Below, piece after piece: positions 25,825-33,552 of a stretch of 64,000 nucleotides of DNA. The first letter of the stretch is position 1, and every line of letters starts with the position of its first letter. The translations under genes were made by a program, and so were the position numbers. Below the pieces are notes generated by a model. It had not been told where the DNA came from and searched no databases. It saw only the letters and a list, made by a program, of their open reading frames with translations. The DNA comes from Nocardia elegans NBRC 108235 (lineage in GTDB: Bacteria; Actinomycetota; Actinomycetes; Mycobacteriales; Mycobacteriaceae), in assembly GCF_001612845.1 (NCBI RefSeq), contig NZ_BDBF01000027.1, forward strand, positions 59,817-123,816. The letters are read 5' to 3'.

Positions 25825-26691
25825 ATGAGTACCTCCGTCGATGCCCACGCCGTCCCCGAACTGCTGGAGTTGCCCACCGAACACGGCGTCCTGCGCTACC
25901 GCGACAGCGGCGAGGGCCCGCCGCTGCTGATGCTGCACGGGTCCGGACCCGGTGTCACCGGCTGGCGCAACTTCAGCGGTAACGTGCCGACATTCGCACA
26001 GCGGTACCGCACGCTCGTGCTCGAGTTCCCCGGATTCGGGGTCAGCGACGACTTCGGCGCAGCACATCCGATGATGTCGGCGCAGCAGGCGGTCACCGCG
26101 TTCCTGGACGGGCTCGGACTCGAGACCGTCCGGATCATCGGGAACTCGATGGGCGGTTTCGTGGCAACGGAATTCGCTCTCGCCGCGCCGCAGCGAGTCG
26201 AGCGCCTGGTGACCATCGGCGGCATAGGCACCACGATCTTCGGTCCGCAGCCGGGCGAAGGAATCATCCGGCTCAGTGAGTTCGTCGAGAATCCGACCCG
26301 CGACAGCTTGGTCGCCTGGCTGCGCTCGATGGTCTACGACCGGAACATGCTCACCGAGGAGCTGATCGAACAGCGCTGGCAGCAGGCCACCGAACCCGGC
26401 GTCCTGGAGAATTCGCGGCGGATGTACGGACGTGCGGCGCTGGCGCGAATGGCGGAGGCGGCGCGTGCCGCCGATGTCACACCGGGCTGGGCGAACTTGC
26501 GCCGGATCTCCGTTCCGACGCTGATCACGTGGGGGCGTGACGACCGGGTGAGCCCGGTCGACATGTCGTTGATCGCGATGCGGACTCTGCCGCACGGCGA
26601 GGTGCACATCTTCCCGAACTGCGGGCACTGGGTGATGATCGAGCAGAAGCAGGCATGGGAGGCGACCGTCTCGGCGTTCCTCGCCCGCTAG
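25825..26691 (+). CDS. Meta-cleavage product hydrolase-like alpha/beta-hydrolase
   Basis: 288 aa. LMLHGSGPGVTGWRNF, elbow GNSMGG, Asp in WGRDDRVSP and His in NCGHWVM place it in the BphD/MhpC/HsaD group, the same as the divergent gene at 24810. Two hydrolases back to back suggest two different ring-fission products or a broad and a specific enzyme. The shared promoter region holds two TGATGA-type palindromes, so both are likely under the same repressor. It converges on the TetR at 26729. Confidence 0.87.
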   Translation: MSTSVDAHAVPELLELPTEHGVLRYRDSGEGPPLLMLHGSGPGVTGWRNFSGNVPTFAQRYRTLVLEFPGFGVSDDFGAAHPMMSAQQAVTAFLDGLGLETVRIIGNSMGGFVATEFALAAPQRVERLVTIGGIGTTIFGPQPGEGIIRLSEFVENPTRDSLVAWLRSMVYDRNMLTEELIEQRWQQATEPGVLENSRRMYGRAALARMAEAARAADVTPGWANLRRISVPTLITWGRDDRVSPVDMSLIAMRTLPHGEVHIFPNCGHWVMIEQKQAWEATVSAFLAR

Positions 26692-26728
26692 CCACAGTGC
26701 CGGCGCCGGTTCCGCCGCACGCGTGCGA

Positions 26729-27364
26729 CTACGCTACCGGCGCCGACGGCTGCCCCATCACCGCCCGCAGACCGACGAGCAGCATCTTCATGCCGCGCAG
26801 CTGCAAGGCTTCCACCTCGGAGAAATCGCCGCCGACCTCCTGGTCGACCCACTGGATGTAGGCCTGGCGGCTGGTGTGCACGATCAGCTCGGCCGGGAGT
26901 CGGCGCAGAAACGGATCGTCACCGAGTTCGACTCTCGCCGAAAGGAATTCCGTGATCGGTCCGCAGAGTTGCTCGCCCCATTCCAGCCAGCGCAAGCGGT
27001 ACTGCGGCGTATGGATCATCAACGTCATGAATTTGCGGTCGGACTCGGGCGTCCGGCGCTTGTAGACCTCGGTGGTGAACGCGCGCGCCAGTGTTTCGGC
27101 GACGTCGGCGTCGGCCGGCGCATTCTTCAGGAAGTCGATGATGATCGCCTGGCTGCGCCGGAACAGCGGCCCCATAACGTCTTCCTTCACCGGGAAGTGG
27201 CGGTGGAAAGTCCTCGGCGCGATGCCGACCGTCTCGCAGATGCGCTCCACGGTCGCGGAGGTGTCACCGTCGGCGACGAACATATCGCGCGCGGTATTCG
27301 CGATGGCCAGACGCAGTTCCTCCGCGCGGCGTTCGGTCAGCGTCGGCCTGGACGACTTGCTCAC
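26729..27364 (-). CDS. TetR family regulator
   Basis: 211 aa from a GTG at 27364 with GGAGGA upstream. HTH segment ATVERICETVGIAPRTFHRHF (about residues 35-55). The ligand domain includes a Trp/Tyr-rich stretch (YRLRWLEWGEQL) unlike the two paralogues at 15 and 21.5 kb. It is divergent from an IclR regulator at 27558 and convergent with the hydrolase at 26691. The target is unknown; the common intergenic region with iclR carries a palindrome. Confidence 0.87.
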   Translation of the reverse strand: MSKSSRPTLTERRAEELRLAIANTARDMFVADGDTSATVERICETVGIAPRTFHRHFPVKEDVMGPLFRRSQAIIIDFLKNAPADADVAETLARAFTTEVYKRRTPESDRKFMTLMIHTPQYRLRWLEWGEQLCGPITEFLSARVELGDDPFLRRLPAELIVHTSRQAYIQWVDQEVGGDFSEVEALQLRGMKMLLVGLRAVMGQPSAPVA

Positions 27365-27500
27365 GACCTCTGTCCTCCTTGATCGCAGTCCACAGTAACG
27401 CTGCCCGGAAATCGCCTGGCACGTTTCCATTCGTCGAACCGTTCGAACAGATCGGTGTGATCTGCTTTACATCCATCTGCGCCCTCCCTACACTCAAACC

Positions 27501-27515
27501 TGTCAGAATCTGACA
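27501..27515. promoter_or_regulatory. Perfect inverted repeat before IclR gene
   Basis: TGTCAGA-A-TCTGACA (7-1-7), 43 bp before the IclR start; an extra TCTGAC half-site follows near 27527. A likely operator for the IclR or the divergent TetR regulator. Confidence 0.55.
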
Positions 27516-27557
27516 TGTAGTCACATTCTGACCATGTCTGGCGGTTGGAGGCAACAG

Positions 27558-28340
27558 ATGGCAACGGTGCAGCTCGAACAACCCCCCAACGCGATGATCG
27601 ATCGCGTGGCGTCCCTGCTGGAGGCCTTCGTCGGGCAGCGGCCCATGACGCTGGCCGATATCGCACGCCGGTCCCAACTGCCTCGCTCGTCCGCGCATCG
27701 AATCCTGCAGCGGCTCGTGGAACTCGGCTGGGTGGAACGCCACGGCTTCGAATATGTCCTGGGCATAAGGATGTTCGAGTTCGGGTCGCAGGTGGTGCGC
27801 CAGCGCAGCCTCAACGACGTGGCGACGGCCGTCATGACCGGATTGCACCGGCGCACGGGTCTGACCGCGCATCTGAGCCTGCTGTCCGGCGCGGAAATCC
27901 TGCATCTCCATCGGGTCGGAGCCTGGCCGATACCGGGACGGCAGTGGGCGGTCGGCGCACGCCAGCCCGTCGAACTCACCGCGGCCGGTCATGCGCTGCT
28001 CGCGGCGATGGATCCGGAGCAGTGGCCCGAGCTCCCGTTCGCCATCGCCCCCACCTGCTACAGCGTGCGGACTCGCCGGCAACTGGAACGCGAGTTGGAG
28101 AAGGTCCGCGATCGCAGCGGGGTCGCCGTGGACTCGCAGGGCTGCGCATTGGGAGTCACTGTGGTGGCGGCCGCGCTGGACATCGACGTGGACCGCGGTC
28201 GCATGGCGGTGTCCCTGTGCGGTCCGACGCGCTCGATCACAACCACGGCGGTCGTATCGGAAGTGCGCCTCGCGGCGAACGAGATTCGGCGCGCGGCCTC
28301 GGCCTCGCGCCGCATCGAGCCGCGGGCGGTGCGCGTCTGA
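27558..28340 (+). CDS. IclR family transcriptional regulator
   Basis: 260 aa from the ATG at 27558 (GGAGG seven bases upstream). The N-terminal winged helix (AMIDRVASLLEAF, TLADIARRSQLPRSSAHRIL) is followed by the IclR effector domain (GLTAHLSLLSGAEILHLHRV, ELTAAGHALLA, GVTVVAAAL). IclR proteins commonly govern aromatic-acid and steroid catabolic operons, acting as activator or repressor. It lies beside operon C and is separated from it by a strong bidirectional terminator, so control of operon C would act in trans. Confidence 0.88.
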   Translation: MATVQLEQPPNAMIDRVASLLEAFVGQRPMTLADIARRSQLPRSSAHRILQRLVELGWVERHGFEYVLGIRMFEFGSQVVRQRSLNDVATAVMTGLHRRTGLTAHLSLLSGAEILHLHRVGAWPIPGRQWAVGARQPVELTAAGHALLAAMDPEQWPELPFAIAPTCYSVRTRRQLERELEKVRDRSGVAVDSQGCALGVTVVAAALDIDVDRGRMAVSLCGPTRSITTTAVVSEVRLAANEIRRAASASRRIEPRAVRV

Positions 28341-28418
28341 CGGTCGCCGCGCCGATGGAGCGATGCGTCCTCCCGCGGGATCGCAGAGCATCGCAGCTTC
28401 GGACACGCGCAGCAGAAC

Positions 28419-28450
28419 GGGCCCCTGCCGTCGGATGACGGCAGGGGCCC
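28419..28450. terminator. Strong bidirectional terminator
   Basis: A perfect 14-bp stem (GGGCCCCTGCCGTC) with loop GGAT between the convergent IclR gene and operon C. No long U tract follows, as is usual in high-GC actinobacteria. Confidence 0.75.
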
Positions 28451-28463
28451 ATTGCCTCCGCGC

Positions 28464-28730
28464 TCAGCTCACCGCGCTGTCGAGTACGCGCAGTTCTCCG
28501 GATTCCGCAGCGGCTCTGATGGATTCGCGAAGTTGCGAGCAGTGCCGCATCGCCTCGCCCGAGAGTGCGTCCGCGGCATGACGTTCCACGCACGCCGCGC
28601 TCGACTCCGCGTCCCATTGAATGCTCGTCTGCGCCCAACTGCTTTTCCGAGCGAGCACGCGCGCACCGCACTGCCGGCACTCGACCGGCGCCATCGGCAC
28701 CTCCCGAATGCGTTCGTCGATCGGCGTCAC
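28464..28730 (-). CDS. Small CxxC (zinc-ribbon-like) protein at the end of the KshA operon
   Basis: 88 aa if it starts at the GTG 28730, which overlaps the KshA-like stop (GTGA); an internal ATG at 28694 has an excellent GGGAGG site and gives 76 aa. Contains CRQCG, then single Cys in SAACVERH and MRHCSQL, a possible metal site, plus a conserved-looking KSSWAQTSIQWD segment. Translation coupled to the oxygenase suggests a role with it, such as electron transfer, stability or assembly. It lacks the spacing of a normal [2Fe-2S] or [4Fe-4S] ferredoxin. Function not known. Confidence 0.65.
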   Translation of the reverse strand: MTPIDERIREVPMAPVECRQCGARVLARKSSWAQTSIQWDAESSAACVERHAADALSGEAMRHCSQLRESIRAAAESGELRVLDSAVS

Positions 28731-29863
28731 GAAGTCGCCTCCGCCGCTTTGCGGGCGATGTTCTCGCGGACCTGCTCCTCCCAGCCGGCCAGCGGTCGCG
28801 TGGTGTCGAGTTCGAATTCGAACCTGTCGACCATTTCGGGAGCGACATCGGCGACATCGACGTAGAACTGCTGATACCAGCGGCGCAGCTGATATACCGG
28901 GCCGTCTTCCTCGCAGAGCAGCGGATTGTCGATGCGCGCCTTGCTCTTCCAGATCGCGACGTCCTGCTCGAAGCCGAGCTTGACCCAGTCGCCGAGCGCG
29001 ACGGCAGTGGCCATCGCCTGATCCTCGGGCAGCGTGTCGGACTTCTCGACGATGATGCCGTACTGCAGGACGAAAGAATTCTCGTCGATCGGGTAGTGGC
29101 AGTTGAGCAACACGGTTTTGTAGTCACCGTGTTCGTAGTGATAGACGAGGTCGTCGATCATGAACGAGGGCCCATAGTAGGAGGCCACCGACGAGGTGCC
29201 GAGCAGTTGCGGCCGGCCCACCGGTCCGGGTAGGTCGGCGCGAGCGCCGCTTTCGAAGTACTGGGTCGCCACCGGTCCCTCGAAGACATTCTTGAAGAAG
29301 GTCGGCAGGGAGCCGTGGATGTAGAAGAAATGCGCCATATCCACCACGTTGTCGATGATTTCGCGGCAATTCGTGTCGACCACCGTGGTGTACCAGTGCC
29401 AGTCGGTCCAGTTGTCGGCGCCCGCGCCCGCGATCCGCGGGATGGTGACGTCCTCCGGCGGCGGATTGCCCTCCGGATCGTTCCAGACGAACAACATGCC
29501 GTCCTGCTCGAGCGTTGTCCAGGCCCTGGTCCGCGCCAGTGGCGGCACCCGGCGGGCGTACGGGATCTGCTTGCAGCGCCCGTTGCCGCCCCAGCGCCAG
29601 TCGTGGAAGGGGCAGGCGATCTCGTTGCCCTTGACCTCGCCGTCGGACAGGTCGCCGCCCATATGCCGGCAGAACGCGTCGAGCACGTTGACCCGGCCGT
29701 CCTCACCGCGGAAGACCACCAGCTTGGTGCCGAAGGCCCGGATCGAATGCGGCCGTCCATCGGCGAAGTCCCTGATCAGCCCGAGACAATGCCAGCCGCG
29801 GGCGAATCGCGTGGGCACTGCCCCGGCCTCGATCCGGCGTACCTCGTCATGCGTCGTCGTCAT
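28727..29863 (-). CDS. kshA: Rieske oxygenase, 3-ketosteroid 9-alpha-monooxygenase oxygenase subunit-like
   Basis: 378 aa from the second ATG (29863), placed correctly after AAAGGA. Rieske centre: Cys65-x-His67 and Cys84-x2-His87 (FCRHMGG, CPFHDW). Catalytic iron site DNVVDMAHFFYIHG with Asp175, His178 and His183, the form seen in KshA, followed by FFKNVFEGPVATQY, also KshA-like. KshA with reductase KshB hydroxylates C9 of androstadienedione, opening ring B. No reductase gene is in the window. A paralogue acting on another steroid or terpenoid ketone is possible. Confidence 0.83.
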   Translation of the reverse strand: MTTTHDEVRRIEAGAVPTRFARGWHCLGLIRDFADGRPHSIRAFGTKLVVFRGEDGRVNVLDAFCRHMGGDLSDGEVKGNEIACPFHDWRWGGNGRCKQIPYARRVPPLARTRAWTTLEQDGMLFVWNDPEGNPPPEDVTIPRIAGAGADNWTDWHWYTTVVDTNCREIIDNVVDMAHFFYIHGSLPTFFKNVFEGPVATQYFESGARADLPGPVGRPQLLGTSSVASYYGPSFMIDDLVYHYEHGDYKTVLLNCHYPIDENSFVLQYGIIVEKSDTLPEDQAMATAVALGDWVKLGFEQDVAIWKSKARIDNPLLCEEDGPVYQLRRWYQQFYVDVADVAPEMVDRFEFELDTTRPLAGWEEQVRENIARKAAEATS

Positions 29864-29875
29864 GTCCATGTCCTT

Positions 29876-30781
29876 TCACGCCTGTTTCATCTGCTTGGCC
29901 CACAGCCATTCATGTCCCCAATAGCTGTCGGCGGTGATCTCCTCGGCGGTGTAAAAGGACTCGTCGACCAATTCGCCCGCGGTGCCGTATTCGATATCCC
30001 AGCCGCCGGGCACCCCGACGTAGAAGGACACCATTTTGTCGTTGGTGTGGCGGCCGAGTGTCGACGACACCGGGAAATCCCGTGCCATCACCTGGTCGAG
30101 GGCCTGCCCGACGGCATCGAGCGAATCGACCTCGACCATCACGTGAATCAACCCGGGATCACGGCCTTCCAGCGCAGGCATGATCGCCAGGCTGTGGTGG
30201 CGCTGATTCACTCCGAGGAACCTGATCCGCAGCGGTCCGGCACCGGGAGGTGAGGGCATCCGGAATGCCCCGCGCGACAGGAAGCCCAGCGTCTCGGTGT
30301 AGAAGGTGTAGGACTCCTCGAAGTTGGCGGTCGGCATCACCACGTGACCGAGTCCCTGTGCGCCGGTGACGAATCGCTGCGCGTATTTGGTGACCACCGG
30401 ACTGTGCTCGAGTACCGGACCGTGGAAGAACTCCAGCGGCGTGCCACCGGGGTCGGTCATGCGGATACCGGCTTCGACCTTGCGGCGGTCGGCCAATTCC
30501 TGTGACATGGCCGTGTATTCGTATCCGGCGTCCCGTAATGTCGCTTCCAGCCGGCGCAGCGCCGGCCCGTCCCGCAATTCCCACCCGACCGCGCTCACCC
30601 GATCGACATCGGAACGTTCGACGGTGATCCGCGACGGACGCTCGTCCATCCGGAAATGCAGCGCGTCCTTTTCGTCCCCGAATCCCGGTGCGAAGCCGAG
30701 CACATCGAAGCCCAGCTCCCGCCAGCGATCCATATCCGTGGCGAGCACCCGGACGTAGCCGAGACCCTTGATTTCACTCAT
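29876..30781 (-). CDS. hsaC: HsaC-like extradiol dioxygenase
   Basis: 301 aa from the ATG at 30781 (upstream TTG at 30787 is unlikely). The Fe(II) triad is visible at His146 (GLGHVVM), His213 (LIHVMVEV) and Glu264 (WDIEYG), nearly the numbering of BphC/HsaC; the acid-base pair RHHSLA and the GRHTND loop are also present. HsaC cleaves ring A of 3,4-DHSA in sterol degradation. It lies between KshA- and HsaA-like genes on the same transcript. A BphC-type substrate cannot be excluded. Confidence 0.83.
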   Translation of the reverse strand: MSEIKGLGYVRVLATDMDRWRELGFDVLGFAPGFGDEKDALHFRMDERPSRITVERSDVDRVSAVGWELRDGPALRRLEATLRDAGYEYTAMSQELADRRKVEAGIRMTDPGGTPLEFFHGPVLEHSPVVTKYAQRFVTGAQGLGHVVMPTANFEESYTFYTETLGFLSRGAFRMPSPPGAGPLRIRFLGVNQRHHSLAIMPALEGRDPGLIHVMVEVDSLDAVGQALDQVMARDFPVSSTLGRHTNDKMVSFYVGVPGGWDIEYGTAGELVDESFYTAEEITADSYWGHEWLWAKQMKQA

Positions 30782-30829
30782 GGACAACCGCTTTCACTCA
30801 TGAACACAACTCGCATTCGGTTCGCTCGG

Positions 30830-32014
30830 TCAGATCATCACGCGCAGGGGACCCTGCGGTACTTCCACACCCAGCGAGGCCATGGCCGACGCGTGATAGG
30901 TCGTGCTGGTGACGTGGATGGCGTGGTGCAACCCCGCGTGGGCATCGCGCCAGAACCGTTGCAGCGCATTGTCCATGCGCAGCGCGTTGCCGCCGGCGCG
31001 GTCGAAGATGTCGTCGGCGGCCCGGACCGCCCGCCATGCCGACCGGATCTGATCCCGGCGCACTGCGGCGCGCATCGCGAATTCGATCTCCTTGCCCGCG
31101 TCGACGAGGTCCCAGATGCGGTCGACGTTGGCGAGCAGCTGCTGACGGGCGGCATCGATCTCCGACGCGGATTCGCCGAGCGCGTGCAGGACGTAGGGGT
31201 CGTCCTTGACCAGAGTTCCGGTGGCCCCCACCCGATTTCGCTGATAGTCGATGCCCGCGGCCAGCACGCCCTCACAGATGCCGATCGTCGCCGAGGTGAT
31301 GCCCAGCGGGAACATGGTCGACCACGGCATCTTGTACAGGGTCTCGGTGACGCCGTATTCCGCGGCGGCACTGCCGTCGATGACCTTGCCCTGGTCCGTC
31401 ACCCGGTAATCGGGGATGAAGGCGTCTCGCACCACGATGTCCTTGCTGCCGGTGCCCCGCAGCCCGACCACGTCCCACGAGTCCGCCACGATCTCGTAGT
31501 CCGAGCGGGGCAGGATCACATGCAGTGGCTGCGGCGGCATGACCGGTTTGCCGTCCGCGTCGCCGACCAAGGCGCCCAGGAAGATCCAGTCACAGTGATC
31601 GGTGCCGGAGGAGAACTGCCAGCGCCCGCTCATGACATATCCGCCATCGGCAGGAACCGCGACACCACCGGGCATATACGGTGATGCCATCCAGGTGTCG
31701 GTGTCCGCGCCGAGAACTTCCTCCTGCACCTTGGGATCGGCGAAGGCGAGCTGCCACGGATGCACGCCGACGATGCCGGCCACCCAGCCCGCCGAACCGT
31801 AGAGGCTCGCGGTCTTCATCACCGTCTCGGCGAACTCGCGCGGGTGCGCCTCGTAGCCGTTGTACTTCTTGCGCTGCAGCATCCGGATGACGCCCGCGTC
31901 CTTCAGCCCTTTGGCCATGTCGTCGGGCAGCCGGCCGAGCGAGTCACCCTCGTCGGCCCCGTTGTGGATCTCCTCGGCGATTCTGTCGATATTGCCGATC
32001 ACTGTGTTGGACAT
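30830..32014 (-). CDS. hsaA: HsaA-like flavin-dependent monooxygenase (acyl-CoA dehydrogenase fold)
   Basis: 394 aa. Acyl-CoA-dehydrogenase fold without a CoA role: RLPDDMAKGLKDAG, GSAGWVAGIVGVH, GRWQFSSGTDHCDW, WDVVGLRGTGSKDIVV and the terminal RFWRDAHAGLHHA parallel HsaA and other two-component flavin oxygenases (group D). HsaA with reductase HsaB ortho-hydroxylates 3-HSA, giving the catechol for HsaC, encoded next. No HsaB-like reductase is present here, so FMNH2 must come from elsewhere. It leads operon C; the promoter region lies upstream of 32014. Confidence 0.83.
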   Translation of the reverse strand: MSNTVIGNIDRIAEEIHNGADEGDSLGRLPDDMAKGLKDAGVIRMLQRKKYNGYEAHPREFAETVMKTASLYGSAGWVAGIVGVHPWQLAFADPKVQEEVLGADTDTWMASPYMPGGVAVPADGGYVMSGRWQFSSGTDHCDWIFLGALVGDADGKPVMPPQPLHVILPRSDYEIVADSWDVVGLRGTGSKDIVVRDAFIPDYRVTDQGKVIDGSAAAEYGVTETLYKMPWSTMFPLGITSATIGICEGVLAAGIDYQRNRVGATGTLVKDDPYVLHALGESASEIDAARQQLLANVDRIWDLVDAGKEIEFAMRAAVRRDQIRSAWRAVRAADDIFDRAGGNALRMDNALQRFWRDAHAGLHHAIHVTSTTYHASAMASLGVEVPQGPLRVMI

Positions 32015-32176
32015 ACAGCTCAGCTTGGCCGCTGAACCCGCATTTGTGACGTGAGTCTCCTACTCATCGGAACACCGGATCACCGCCCGGGACCGGTCGC
32101 GGACCCAACCGGATTCGCGTAGCAGCGACGGGCGGATGACTGCGCCGAAGTTCCGCACCTCGCCCGCCGCAGACTG

Positions 32177-32201
32177 TTGACACTTGACAAGACACGTGTC
32201 T
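32177..32201. promoter_or_regulatory. Promoter/operator candidate with AGACACGTGTCT palindrome
   Basis: Two TTGACA hexamers (32177-32182 and 32184-32189) abut a perfect 12-bp palindrome AGACACGTGTCT (32190-32201) in the interval between operon C and the remnant/oxidoreductase genes. It is a plausible repressor site over a plus-strand promoter. Confidence 0.45.
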
Positions 32202-32312
32202 ATTTTCGGTGAGTCCGCAAGCCACATCCCTTCCCGGGTGCCGCGGTTCCGACACGTCGTGGCGAACAGGCCCTGTGATCGGAGAGCCGGTGACCGAAGC
32301 CGGAGGCGAGCG

Positions 32313-32408
32313 TTGAGTACCCGAAAGCTCGTCATGGGCGCGAGCGGATTCCTCGGATCCCATGTGGTGCGGCAGGAGATCGACCATCCGCCGAGTGGTC
32401 CGCAATGA
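32313..32408 (+). pseudogene. Truncated 5' end of an NAD(P)-dependent epimerase/reductase
   Basis: A TTG start with GGAGG seven bases upstream opens LSTRKLVMGASGFLGSHVVRQ, the unmistakable first beta-alpha-beta of an extended short-chain dehydrogenase (GxSGFLGS dinucleotide loop). After that the frame reads ten unrelated residues and stops. About 300 residues of a normal family member are missing, so an internal deletion has joined the start to foreign sequence just before the oxidoreductase at 32423. The start region and its promoter may now serve the downstream gene. Confidence 0.6.
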
Positions 32409-32422
32409 GAAAGGACTCGCAG

Positions 32423-33523
32423 ATGACCGACCCCTCCGAGGGCAGCGGCCGACCAGAGCAGCTCGACGCCGATTCGTCTGTGCCCGAACAGCTTTCGGAA
32501 CTCGGCTACTATCTTCTCGCGGGAGCGGGTGGTGAGGGGCCCGCGGCGCTGATCCAGGAGGCCCGCCGAGGCGAGGAGCTCGGCCTGGGCACCGCGTTCA
32601 TCTCGGAACGATGGAATATCAAGGAAGCATCCTCGCTGACCGGTGCGGCATGCGCCGTCACCACACGCATGCGGATCGCCACCGCGGCGACCAATCACAA
32701 CACGCGCCACCCGCTCATCACCGGCTCGTGGGCGACCACCATGCATCGCCTGTCGGGAGGCCGCTTCACCCTCGGCATCGGCCGCGGCATCGGCGCGCTC
32801 TATGCCGGCTTCGGCATTCCCGCGGTGACGACCGCGCAACTGGAGGATTTCGCCGGCGTGATGAGACGGCTGTGGCGCGGTGAGGCCGTGATCGGCCACG
32901 ACGGACCGATCGGGAAATACCCGGTTCTGTTCCTGGACAGCGATTTTCGCGAACACATCCCGCTCGGACTGGTCGCCTTCGGACCGCGCACACTCGAACT
33001 CGGCGGCCGCGTCTTCGACGACGTCATCCTGCACACCTACTTCACGCCACAGACCCTGCAGCGGTGTGTCACCACGGTCGAAACGGCTGCCGAACGAGCC
33101 GGACGGGACCCCGCCACGGTGCGAGTATGGTCCTGCCTGGCCACCGTCGGCGACCACCTGCCCGAGGAACTGCGCCTGAAGAAGACCGTGGCACGCCTCG
33201 CGACCTACCTCCAGGGCTACGGCGACCTCCTGGTTCGCACCAATGACTGGGATCCCGCTGTGCTGCAACGCTTTCGTGCCGACCCGGTCGTGCAATCGGT
33301 CGCCGGCGGAATCGACAGCAAGGCCGGCGCCACACAGATCGAACACATCGCCGGCCTGATTCCGGACGAGTGGCTCGCATCCGCCGCCACCGGAAGCCCC
33401 GAACAATGCGCCCGCCGCATCCGCGACGAATTCGGTTACGGCGCAGACCGAGTCATCCTGCACGGCGCCACGCCGGACGAACTGGCGCCGATCCTCGACG
33501 CCTACCGCACCGGCCGGACGTGA
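32423..33523 (+). CDS. Luciferase-like (probably F420-dependent) oxidoreductase
   Basis: 366 aa from the ATG at 32423 (AAAGGA upstream). LLM-family TIM barrel: YYLLAGAGGEGPAALIQEARRGEELGLGTAFISER, TNHNTRHPLITGSWATTMHRLSGGRFTLGIGRG, and the C-terminal SPEQCARRIRDEFGYGADRVILHG. The motif layout fits the actinobacterial F420-type LLM proteins often found near steroid genes. It would transfer hydride between F420 and an unknown organic substrate. It follows a reductase remnant by 14 bp and diverges from operon C, so a catabolic role is likely but inferred. Confidence 0.82.
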   Translation: MTDPSEGSGRPEQLDADSSVPEQLSELGYYLLAGAGGEGPAALIQEARRGEELGLGTAFISERWNIKEASSLTGAACAVTTRMRIATAATNHNTRHPLITGSWATTMHRLSGGRFTLGIGRGIGALYAGFGIPAVTTAQLEDFAGVMRRLWRGEAVIGHDGPIGKYPVLFLDSDFREHIPLGLVAFGPRTLELGGRVFDDVILHTYFTPQTLQRCVTTVETAAERAGRDPATVRVWSCLATVGDHLPEELRLKKTVARLATYLQGYGDLLVRTNDWDPAVLQRFRADPVVQSVAGGIDSKAGATQIEHIAGLIPDEWLASAATGSPEQCARRIRDEFGYGADRVILHGATPDELAPILDAYRTGRT

Positions 33524-33552
33524 GGGCAGCCCGGTCGCCGCACCGCCCCTCA
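33521..33552. terminator. Convergent-gene hairpin containing both stop codons
   Basis: TGAGGGC pairs with GCCCCTCA (one-base slip) across about 17 bases; the left arm begins with the TGA of the plus-strand oxidoreductase and the right arm ends with the minus-strand stop of the methyltransferase. A weak terminator candidate. Confidence 0.35.
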
